From JAIOTH01 sp964639335 (lineage in GTDB: Bacteria; Patescibacteriota; Patescibacteriia; UBA1558; S5-K13), in NCBI GenBank assembly GCA_964639335.1, contig CAZXCJ010000030.1:1-13679 (forward strand): a stretch of 13,679 nucleotides of DNA, read 5' to 3'. The notes beneath the pieces were generated by a model. It searched no databases, was not told where the DNA came from, and saw only the letters and a list, made by a program, of their open reading frames with translations. Position numbers and translations under genes: made by a program. This document shows positions 6,341 to 12,384 of the stretch, piece after piece. Positions within the stretch are counted from its first letter, which is position 1, and every line of letters begins with the position of its first letter.

Positions 6341-7564
6341 CTAATTTTTTATAAACTTAATTATCTCCCTATAAACCCTTTGTCCTTCTCGCTTATAAAT
6401 TAAACTCTGTTCATTTTCTAATAAATTTTCTTGTTGAAAACCTATTTTTTTTATTTCATCAACAATTTCTAAATGATTTTCTCTTGCTTCGCCCGCGAAG
6501 CGAGGCGAGCTATTATTAAACATAAAAATTGGTAAAGTTATAATAACACATCCTTTGTTTTTTAAAAGGTCTTTAAACACTTTAAAAGAATCTAAATACA
6601 AATCTCTTAAACCGCTAATTTGTTCTTTAATAAAGCTAAAATCTTCATGGCCTCTTAATGGTTTTCCCAAATAGCCCTCAGAAACGATACAATCCACAGA
6701 ATTTTTTTCTAGGCCTTCTAAAATCAAATTTTTAACATCTGCTTTAAAAATATAACTATCTGTATTTTTATTAAATCTTTCTTTATACCATTTTAAATTT
6801 TCTATTGAATCTTGAACAGCCTTTTCGGAAATATCCGAACCAATGATTTTCTCAAACCCCAATTCTTCAGCCATTAAAAGAATTGTCCCTGAACCACAAA
6901 ATGGGTCTAATAAAACTTTTCGGCTCTGACTTAAATTTAACATTATTTTAGCTAATTTAGGAGGCGTCATTCCTGATTTAGAGTCAATCCGCGGTCGATC
7001 ATAATCTAAAGCATTAAATCTAGTAAAATCTTGAACGGCTTTAGTTTTAAAAAAATAAATTTTACCTTTAGATTTTAAAACCTGCCACTCAATTCCTCTT
7101 TGAATTAAATGTTCTTTTTGCACAATAACTGCGGACAAAAAAGCTTCCCGTGAAGTTACAAATCTACTAGAGATACCTTCCTCTTTTAATTTTTTCTTTA
7201 AATTAATAGATGTTTTATTCAACAAATTATTAATTTTTTTATCTTTAGAATATTGGCTAAAGCCGAATTTAATTTTGCTTTCTAAATTACAATTCTCTTG
7301 GATATCTTTCCATAAAATATTTTCCATATCTGCAAAATTATCTAAATTTTCCGTTAAAAAACTAAACTCTCCTATTTTTTTAATTCCACCTAAATTTTTA
7401 TTTAAATCTTCTATGTTTAATTCTTCTTTAATTTCTAAAATCAAAAAAATATCATTAGCATCAATTATCTGAAAACTAATTTTTTGCAAATTTAAAACAG
7501 ATTCAATTTCTGCTTGAGATAATTTTGGTGAATGTCCTAAAATAAATGAGTATAAATTATTCAT
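6341..7564 (-). CDS. THUMP/Trm11-like SAM-dependent RNA methyltransferase
   Basis: This 407-residue protein has an N-terminal region (1-190) beginning with LYSFILGHSPKLSQAEI, as in Trm11/UPF0020-type proteins that bind RNA through a THUMP-like domain, and a C-terminal Rossmann methyltransferase (about 190-400). Visible motifs are DYDRPRIDSKSGMTPPKLA (187-205), SAM motif I LLDPFCGSGT (218-227) and the acidic motif GSDIS (242-246). The motif IV position reads SEGYLG (295-300) instead of the usual (D/N)PP(Y/F) of N2-guanine methyltransferases. The likely activity is tRNA guanine methylation, but the altered motif leaves the target open. Residues 353-361 (SPRFAGEAR) are coded by a palindromic repeat. 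The start codon overlaps the stop of the upstream regulator by 8 nt (ATGAATAA), implying translational coupling, and the next gene follows after 5 nt. Confidence 0.85.
   Translation of the reverse strand: MNNLYSFILGHSPKLSQAEIESVLNLQKISFQIIDANDIFLILEIKEELNIEDLNKNLGGIKKIGEFSFLTENLDNFADMENILWKDIQENCNLESKIKFGFSQYSKDKKINNLLNKTSINLKKKLKEEGISSRFVTSREAFLSAVIVQKEHLIQRGIEWQVLKSKGKIYFFKTKAVQDFTRFNALDYDRPRIDSKSGMTPPKLAKIMLNLSQSRKVLLDPFCGSGTILLMAEELGFEKIIGSDISEKAVQDSIENLKWYKERFNKNTDSYIFKADVKNLILEGLEKNSVDCIVSEGYLGKPLRGHEDFSFIKEQISGLRDLYLDSFKVFKDLLKNKGCVIITLPIFMFNNSSPRFAGEARENHLEIVDEIKKIGFQQENLLENEQSLIYKREGQRVYREIIKFIKN
6482..6508 (-). repeat. In-frame palindromic insertion in the methyltransferase (SPRFAGEAR)
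   Basis: A perfect inverted repeat GCTTCGC (6486-6492) / GCGAAGC (6495-6501) with a 2-nt centre lies in a 27-nt GC-rich island inside a very AT-rich gene. It encodes nine residues (353-361) in a loop after the motif ITLPIFMFNN. The GCCTCGC words resemble those of the repeat cluster at 43-182. Confidence 0.7.
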
Positions 7565-8585
7565 ATTTAGCTCTATTAATCATAAAATCAATATTTTCAT
7601 TACTATTAATTGTCTTAACCTCAATCTTAGGATGATCTCTTTTCCAAACCCTAAAAATTTCATCAGCGAAAGACTGACCAACCGTTTTTACATTTTTAAA
7701 ATCTAAAATAATGACTTTAAATTTGTCCAATCCTACCAAAACTCGTCTAGCTTGAGATCGAGAAATATAATCAGTATCTACTTTATATAATTTTATATTA
7801 ACTTCTGTTTTGTTAAATTCATAAAATTCCCCTGAATACTTGTCAAAAATATTTTTTATTCTCTTAATTGCATTTAAAGATATAACAAAAATAACTCGCG
7901 TACCTTTAAAATCTTTAATGTCATTAACAAAAACATCGTCAACAATATTATTAAATATTAATTTTTTATTAGAGCTTTCCAATACAAAATTATCAGCTAT
8001 CCTAGATGTAAAAAATATTCCTTGGCCAGAATGACTATCTGGAGCTGTAGTTTGCTTCCCCTTTAATAAATCCTGAATTGCCTCCATTCTACTTTTTAAA
8101 GACCTTTTTTTCATAATATTATTAAACACACCAACTCCAAAATCAACAATATCAAATCTGATATTATCTAAATCTCTTTTTACTATAATTTCTACGTTTT
8201 TTGATCGTGAATGTTCAATGGCATTATTTAACATTTCTAAAAAAGCATATTCAACAATACGCTTTATATTGTTTTTAAGATTAAAAAATATTCCAGTTTC
8301 TCTTTTAATGTCTTCTAATACAATATCTTCGCTTAAATTAGAATTTTTTAAAAATTTATGAATTTTTAAAATCTTACTTTTGGCCTTTTGTAAATTTTTT
8401 TTATCAGCTAAAATATAGTGGGCTTTATTAGCCCTGCCAATTAAAATAATTTTACCTTTATTTCGCAATTCTCTTAAAAAACGATTTATATATTCTCGCG
8501 AAAAACCAGTAATTTTTATAATATCAGCAGTTTTGATTTGCCCATTTGCTTTAATTTTTTCTGATATTGTTTCTTTTAAATCCAT
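7557..8585 (-). CDS. Winged-helix / GHKL ATPase / STAS-like (DUF4325) fused regulator
   Basis: This 342-residue protein has three parts. Residues 1-60 form a winged helix (IKTADIIKITGFSREYINRF, then a wing ending AHYIL), likely DNA-binding. Residues about 100-215 form a GHKL/histidine-kinase-like ATPase with N box LNNAIEHS (119-126), G1 box DFGVG (148-152) and G2 box HSGQGIFF (185-192), close to anti-sigma-factor kinases. Residues about 228-340 match the STAS-like DUF4325 domain, with ILDFKNVKTVGQSFADEIFR (293-312). There is no receiver domain and no H-box. From the families, ATP-dependent Ser/Thr phosphorylation of a STAS partner is the expected chemistry; here both are in one chain, with Ser305 a possible acceptor (inference). 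It is the first gene of a four-gene operon. The ATG at 8585 lies about 18 nt after the predicted transcription start. A 13-bp inverted repeat spans its promoter, suggesting autoregulation. Confidence 0.88.
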   Translation of the reverse strand: MDLKETISEKIKANGQIKTADIIKITGFSREYINRFLRELRNKGKIILIGRANKAHYILADKKNLQKAKSKILKIHKFLKNSNLSEDIVLEDIKRETGIFFNLKNNIKRIVEYAFLEMLNNAIEHSRSKNVEIIVKRDLDNIRFDIVDFGVGVFNNIMKKRSLKSRMEAIQDLLKGKQTTAPDSHSGQGIFFTSRIADNFVLESSNKKLIFNNIVDDVFVNDIKDFKGTRVIFVISLNAIKRIKNIFDKYSGEFYEFNKTEVNIKLYKVDTDYISRSQARRVLVGLDKFKVIILDFKNVKTVGQSFADEIFRVWKRDHPKIEVKTINSNENIDFMINRAKYE

Positions 8586-8596
8586 GTTTTTAACTT

Positions 8597-8640
8597 AGTT
8601 GACAACTTTAATATATCATATCCGTAAAAAGTCGTCAACT
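8597..8640 (-). promoter_or_regulatory. Promoter enclosed by a 13-bp inverted repeat (candidate operator)
   Basis: AGTTGACAACTTT (8597-8609) and AAAGTCGTCAACT (8628-8640) are inverted arms matching at 12 of 13 positions, 18 nt apart. On the minus strand they enclose a promoter: -35 TTGACG (8638-8633), 17-nt spacer, -10 TATATT (8615-8610), transcription start near 8603. One arm covers the -35 and the other the start site, the usual place for a repressor. The nearest candidate binder is the winged-helix protein it drives. Confidence 0.6.
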
Positions 8641-8713
8641 CAGTTATCAACCATTGACTTAAAAAATATAAAGTATTAATCTAAAGACAAATAATATAAA
8701 TAATTTTAAAAGG

Positions 8714-8734
8714 CCGCAAGAGCGGTTTTTTTTT
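8714..8734 (+). terminator. Orphan rho-independent terminator, plus orientation
   Basis: CCGC (8714-8717) and GCGG (8722-8725) form a short stem with a 4-nt loop, extended by G-U and A-T pairs, and are followed by nine T residues (8726-8734). No plus-strand gene lies upstream: the neighbour to the left is transcribed the other way. It may end a small untranslated transcript, stop antisense transcription, or be left over from a lost gene. Confidence 0.55.
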
Positions 8735-8741
8735 ATTTTTC

Positions 8742-8772
8742 TAGTAATTAGTCAATAGTTATTAGTCAATAG
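8742..8772. repeat. Left flank repeat of the four-helix-bundle gene
   Basis: It contains two direct copies of ATTAGTCAATAG (8747-8758 and 8761-8772). Parts recur inverted on the other side of the gene: TAGTAATTAG (8742-8751) matches 9199-9208, AGTTATTAG (8757-8765) matches 9206-9214, and TTAGTCAATAG matches 9185-9195 at 10 of 11 positions. Confidence 0.6.
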
Positions 8773-8814
8773 GAAATAGCACAAATAAACAAACCAATTA
8801 TTAACCAAAAAAAC

Positions 8815-9177
8815 ATGATTAACAAAACAAAAAGTTATCGTGATTTAATTGTCTGGCAAAAAGCAATGGATTTAGTAAGTGAAGTTTATAAATTAACTTT
8901 TAAATTTTCAAAAACAGAAATTTACGGATTAACTTCTCAAATGAAGCGTTGTGCCATATCCGTTCCTTCAAATATTGCCGAGGGTAGAAGTAGAAAAAGT
9001 AGTTTAGATTACCGTCGATTTTTAATAATCGCCTATGGCTCTGGTGCTGAATTAGAAACTCAAATCGAAATCAGTAAAAAATTATATTCTAATAAAAACT
9101 TAAATTTCGCAATAATTGATGGCTTATTAAACGAAATAATGCGTATGTTAAATAAAATGATTAGAACAATAGAATAA
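8815..9177 (+). CDS. Four-helix-bundle protein (23S rRNA intervening-sequence protein family)
   Basis: This 120-residue, full-length member of the small four-helix-bundle family is known from open frames within 23S rRNA intervening sequences and also as stand-alone genes. Signature stretches are SYRDLIVWQKAMDLV (7-21), GLTSQMKRCAISVPSNIAEG (38-57) and YGSGAELETQIEI (74-86). Relatives include the bAvd accessory protein of diversity-generating retroelements, but no reverse transcriptase or template repeat is seen here. The biochemical role of stand-alone members is not settled. The gene is flanked by imperfect inverted repeats and sits between an orphan terminator and comM, which fits a small mobile cassette. 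The ATG is preceded by an A-rich stretch with no Shine-Dalgarno motif. Confidence 0.9.
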   Translation: MINKTKSYRDLIVWQKAMDLVSEVYKLTFKFSKTEIYGLTSQMKRCAISVPSNIAEGRSRKSSLDYRRFLIIAYGSGAELETQIEISKKLYSNKNLNFAIIDGLLNEIMRMLNKMIRTIE

Positions 9178-9184
9178 TCATTAT

Positions 9185-9214
9185 CTATCGACTAACGCCT
9201 AATTACTAATAACT
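9185..9214. repeat. Right flank repeat of the four-helix-bundle gene
   Basis: CTATCGACTAA (9185-9195), CTAATTACTA (9199-9208) and CTAATAACT (9206-9214) are reverse complements of segments in the left flank (8742-8772), so the gene is bracketed by imperfect terminal inverted repeats. The right repeat ends 13 nt before the comM start codon. Confidence 0.6.
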
Positions 9215-9227
9215 AACACCTAACCTT

Positions 9228-10757
9228 ATGTCTTCTAAAATACTCTCTACTACCTCCTTGGGCCTAAATTCTTTTTTGGTTGAGGTAGAAGCCGATATTC
9301 AAAGAGCCTTGCCTAGATTTATTATAGTTGGATTAGCAAATACAGAAATTCAAGAAGCCAAGGAAAGGGTTAAGGCCGCCATAATGAATAGTGATTTAAA
9401 ATATCCTCGCACCAATTTGGTGGTAAATTTAGCTCCGGCTGACTTGAAAAAAATAGGAAATCACTTTGACCTCCCTATTGCTTTGTCTATTTTACAAGAT
9501 AAAGACACTATTCCATGTGATGGTGATATTTTTAAAGAATCTCTTTTTGTTGGGGAACTGGCTTTTAACGGAAATTTAAGGCCTATAAGCAATATTATTT
9601 CAATATGTTTATTTGTTAAAGAAAAAAAATTCAAAAACGTCTTTATACCTGAAGATAATTTAAAAGAGGCAAAAGCAATTTCAAATATCAACATATTTCC
9701 AGTAAAAAATTTAAATCAAATTGTTGATTACTTGAATAAAAAAACAGATATTAAATCTTATAAAAGCAGGGGCTTAAATAAAATAAATAATTTAACAAAA
9801 TCTGATGATGAATATGATTTTTCTTTAATACGCGGGCAAGAACATGCCAAAAGAGCGTTGATTATTGCTGCAGCTGGTGGACATAATGCTGCCATGACAG
9901 GACCTCCGGGGTCTGGAAAGACATTATTAGCTCGCTCTTTACCAAGTATATTGCCTGATTTAACAGATAAAGAAATTTTAGAGGTTAGTAGAATATATTC
10001 TTCTATTGGATTATTAAATAAAGAAAACCCTCTTATTACAAAAAGGCCTTTCCGTTCTCCGCATCACTCTTCTTCTTTAGTTTCATTAGTCGGTGGAGGC
10101 TCAATCCCAAGGCCAGGTGAAATTTCATTGTCCCACCGTGGAATATTATTTATGGATGAATTGCCTGAATTTTCTAAAAAAAGCTTAGAAGCATTAAGGC
10201 AACCACTTGAAGACGGAAAAATAATAATTGCCAGAGCGCAAATGACTTTACAATTTCCCTCCAGCTTTATCTTAATCACTGCCCAAAATCCATGCCCCTG
10301 TGGCTATTATGGAGATTTAAATAAAGAATGCACATGTTCTCCTTTACAAATTAAAAATTATCAACAAAAAATTTCTGGACCTCTTTTAGACAGAATTGAT
10401 ATTCATTTAATGGTTGGCCGGGTAAAATATAAAGAATTGGAAAAGCAAACAAATGCCGAATCATCACAAAATATAAAAAATAGAATATACAATGCCAGAA
10501 AAATTCAAAACATCCGCTTTAAAAATGAAAATATCTTTGTAAATTCTGAAATGAATTTAAAATTAATAAAAAAATACTGTAGGATCCCCGAATCAGCCAA
10601 ACAATTATTAAAACAAGCCGTGCAAACATATAATTTATCTGCCCGGGCCTATTTTAGGCTATTAAAAACAGCCCGAACAATTGCTGACCTAGAAAATACT
10701 CCCAATATCAAAACAGAACATATTGCCGAGGCCTTGCAGTATAGAAAGATGGAATAA
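9228..10757 (+). CDS. comM: ComM/YifB family AAA+ ATPase (Mg-chelatase-like)
   Basis: This 509-residue protein has the normal family length. Residues 1-165 form the Lon/ChlI-like N-terminal domain (SLGLNSFLVEVEADI, LPRFIIVGLANTEIQEAKER, NLAPADLKKIG). The AAA+ core has Walker A GPPGSGKT (225-232), the RPFRSPHHSSS segment (273-283), Walker B GILFMDE (305-311), and GPLLDRIDIH (384-393) with the expected Arg389. Four cysteines (356, 358, 368, 370; NPCPCG and CTC) form the family's zinc-finger-like insert. The C-terminal bundle ends with SARAYFRLLKTARTIADL (471-488). In Vibrio ComM is a hexameric helicase promoting branch migration during natural transformation; the same DNA-integration role is inferred here. 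It starts 50 nt after the four-helix-bundle gene, without a Shine-Dalgarno motif. Confidence 0.95.
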   Translation: MSSKILSTTSLGLNSFLVEVEADIQRALPRFIIVGLANTEIQEAKERVKAAIMNSDLKYPRTNLVVNLAPADLKKIGNHFDLPIALSILQDKDTIPCDGDIFKESLFVGELAFNGNLRPISNIISICLFVKEKKFKNVFIPEDNLKEAKAISNINIFPVKNLNQIVDYLNKKTDIKSYKSRGLNKINNLTKSDDEYDFSLIRGQEHAKRALIIAAAGGHNAAMTGPPGSGKTLLARSLPSILPDLTDKEILEVSRIYSSIGLLNKENPLITKRPFRSPHHSSSLVSLVGGGSIPRPGEISLSHRGILFMDELPEFSKKSLEALRQPLEDGKIIIARAQMTLQFPSSFILITAQNPCPCGYYGDLNKECTCSPLQIKNYQQKISGPLLDRIDIHLMVGRVKYKELEKQTNAESSQNIKNRIYNARKIQNIRFKNENIFVNSEMNLKLIKKYCRIPESAKQLLKQAVQTYNLSARAYFRLLKTARTIADLENTPNIKTEHIAEALQYRKME

Positions 10758-10788
10758 AACACGAATGCCGATATTTTATAATATCCAT

Positions 10789-10816
10789 GTAGAGACGCAA
10801 TGCATTGCGTCTCTAC
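10789..10816. repeat. 28-bp perfect palindrome between comM and xth
   Basis: GTAGAGACGCAATG (10789-10802) is followed by its exact reverse complement (10803-10816) with no loop. There is no T run on either side, so it is a poor terminator. GTAGAGACGC...GCGTCTCTAC units are, from memory, widespread dispersed repeats in cyanobacteria and CPR genomes. Confidence 0.85.
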
Positions 10817-10828
10817 GATTCAATAATA

Positions 10829-10837
10829 TGTTATAAT
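10829..10837 (+). promoter_or_regulatory. Extended -10 promoter giving a probably leaderless xth mRNA
   Basis: TG-T-TATAAT (10829-10837) is a perfect extended -10 element, and no clear -35 is seen. Transcription should start about 7 nt after the hexamer, which is the A of the ATG at 10844. The mRNA would thus have no 5' leader. Confidence 0.6.
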
Positions 10838-10843
10838 ACTTTT

Positions 10844-11623
10844 ATGTACATACTCTCTTGGAACATTAATGGCATTCGTGCTGTTATTAAAAAAAGATTT
10901 CTGGATTTTTTAAAAAAAGAAAGACCTGATATTTTATGCTTGCAAGAAATTAAGATTGATGACACTGCTCGCAAAAACTTTTCCGCCAAAGGCGGACCAG
11001 CCTCTGGCTGGGATTTTCCTGGCTATGAAGAATTTTGGAATTCTGCTGAACGCAAAGGTTATAGCGGCACTATGATTTTAATTAAAAATTCCATCTTAAA
11101 AAAAGTAATTTCTAAAAAAATTTACCCAAACAACGAGGGTCGAATTCAAATTTTAGAACTAGAACAATTCTTTCTAATTAATGCTTATTTTCCAAATTCC
11201 AACCGAGAATTATCCCGCCTTCCTTATAAAATGGAATTTAATAAAAAATTATTGAAATATACTAAAAAACTTGAAAAGAAAAAACCAGTTGTAATCACTG
11301 GCGATTTTAATGTTGCCCATCAAGAAATTGATCTTGCTAGACCAAAAGACAATATTGGCAACGCATGTTTTACATATGAAGAAAGAAAGTCAATGGATAA
11401 ATATTTAAATTCTGGGTTAATTGATACTTTTCGATATTTACATCCGAATAAAATTCAATACACCTGGTGGTCTTATAGAGTTAATGCCAGACAAAGAAAT
11501 ATTGGTTGGCGCTTAGATTATTTCTGTGTTTCCAAAAAACTTATTAAAAATATTAAAGATTCTTATATGCTAGATGGGGTCATGGGCTCAGACCATTGCC
11601 CAATTGGAATTAATATTAAATAA
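10844..11623 (+). CDS. xth: Exodeoxyribonuclease III (AP endonuclease, EEP family)
   Basis: This 259-residue enzyme cuts DNA at abasic sites and degrades 3' ends in base-excision repair. All catalytic motifs of the ExoIII/APE family are present: LSWNINGIR with Asn7, CLQEIK with Glu35, NAYFPN with Tyr115, ITGDFNVAH with Asp154 and Asn156, WRLDYF with Asp225, and GSDHCPI with Asp250 and His251. Starting at ATG 10844 puts MYILSWNING at the N-terminus, as in the family; an upstream in-frame TTG at 10805 lies inside the palindrome and is rejected. Residues 47-56 (SAKGGPASGW) are an in-frame 30-nt double-hairpin insertion in the loop before FPGYEEFW. A diverged copy of the last 25 codons lies 840 nt downstream. 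No terminator follows this copy. Confidence 0.95.
   Translation: MYILSWNINGIRAVIKKRFLDFLKKERPDILCLQEIKIDDTARKNFSAKGGPASGWDFPGYEEFWNSAERKGYSGTMILIKNSILKKVISKKIYPNNEGRIQILELEQFFLINAYFPNSNRELSRLPYKMEFNKKLLKYTKKLEKKKPVVITGDFNVAHQEIDLARPKDNIGNACFTYEERKSMDKYLNSGLIDTFRYLHPNKIQYTWWSYRVNARQRNIGWRLDYFCVSKKLIKNIKDSYMLDGVMGSDHCPIGINIK
10982..11011 (+). repeat. 30-nt double-palindrome insertion in xth (SAKGGPASGW)
   Basis: Two adjacent inverted repeats, TCCGCC-AAA-GGCGGA (10982-10996) and CCAGCC-TCT-GGCTGG (10997-11011), make exactly ten codons in frame (47-56). The block is strikingly GC-rich in a gene of about one-third GC. Other ExoIII proteins pass almost directly from the TARKNF region to DFPGYE. 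From memory, similar SAKGGPASGW peptides recur in unrelated Parcubacteria proteins. Confidence 0.8.
11582..11616 (+). repeat. Direct repeat, left copy (3' end of intact xth)
   Basis: These 35 nt (starting ATGGGCTC, ending AATAT) match 12420-12454 at 33 of 35 positions. They encode the conserved V-MGSDHCPIGINI end of exonuclease III. The two copies bracket the cysteine-rich membrane protein gene. Confidence 0.9.
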
Positions 11624-11652
11624 TAAATATATAACTATTAATTTATAACATT

Positions 11653-12384
11653 ATGAAAAAAAAAATTTATTTACTTGGATTTATATTATTTATCCTTTTA
11701 AACATCTCTTTTTACTCTACTATTAAAAGTGAAAGTAATACAATAGAAACGTTTGCTTTAAACCATAATACAAAAAAATGTTGTGTATTTGACAATAATG
11801 CTTATACAGAAATACCATCCGGTTGGGAAAAATACCCCTTTGATTCCGAAAATTTTTTTTATGAAATCGACACTTCTTTTGGCTCATGCCGTTTTGAAAA
11901 ATATTCAGATTACACTGAAACCAATTGGAAAAAATGTTGTGAACAGCTTAATCTTGAATTTGTGGAATATAATAATTTTAACAAAGAATTTCTGTCAATA
12001 TTAAAAAATGATTTTTCTTGCAAAGAGTATGAAAAAAATTTTGAGAGTGATATAGCCATAGATAGCAATAATGCAAAATGTACTTTACTATCTTGTTATA
12101 TGGGTAATGTTGGCAAATTTAAAAAATATAACAATGGGCTAGAAATATATAGTGCTCAACAACAAATCCCCACCATAATACTTGAAACAAAGGCTGGTGA
12201 ATGCCATTTTAACATTTATAAACCACAAGAATGTTGTAAACAGCTAGGATATACTTATATTGACAAAAATTTTAGTGAGAAAAAAGATTTTTTGAATAAT
12301 TGGCATTTTTTTCTTAAACCTATTTATTTAGTTATAATATTGTTATTTCTAACTTTTGTAATAATAAAATATATAAATCATTAA
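11653..12384 (+). CDS. Cysteine-rich protein with N- and C-terminal membrane segments, unknown function
   Basis: I do not recognise this 243-residue protein. Residues 4-23 are a hydrophobic signal or anchor (KIYLLGFILFILLNISFYST). Residues about 217-240 form a C-terminal membrane segment ending in KYINH. The ~190 residues between are probably extracytoplasmic and hold 11 cysteines (43, 44, 79, 95, 96, 123, 143, 148, 184, 194, 195), three of them as CC pairs. Two diverged units are visible: K-C ... G-S-C-R-F ... KKCCEQL (42-99) and K-C ... G-E-C-H-F ... QECCKQL (142-198), suggesting a duplicated disulfide-stabilised module. Six of the cysteines fall at matching places. The gene is especially AT-rich. 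It is bracketed by a direct repeat formed from xth 3' ends, so it looks like an acquired gene. TATAAC boxes occur just upstream (11630-11635, 11644-11649). No Shine-Dalgarno motif is present. Confidence 0.75.
   Translation: MKKKIYLLGFILFILLNISFYSTIKSESNTIETFALNHNTKKCCVFDNNAYTEIPSGWEKYPFDSENFFYEIDTSFGSCRFEKYSDYTETNWKKCCEQLNLEFVEYNNFNKEFLSILKNDFSCKEYEKNFESDIAIDSNNAKCTLLSCYMGNVGKFKKYNNGLEIYSAQQQIPTIILETKAGECHFNIYKPQECCKQLGYTYIDKNFSEKKDFLNNWHFFLKPIYLVIILLFLTFVIIKYINH

Noticed and set aside
8742..9214. Diversity-generating retroelement (the four-helix-bundle protein resembles bAvd)
   Set aside because: No reverse transcriptase and no template/variable repeat pair are visible; inverted flanks are short and unlike TR/VR.
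9461..10279. Minus-strand open frames within comM
   Set aside because: They are antisense to a fully conserved AAA+ gene, with no family resemblance.
10805..10843. Upstream in-frame TTG start for xth adding 13 residues
   Set aside because: It lies inside the perfect palindrome and before the -10 element, and the ATG at 10844 gives the family-typical N-terminus MYILSWNING.
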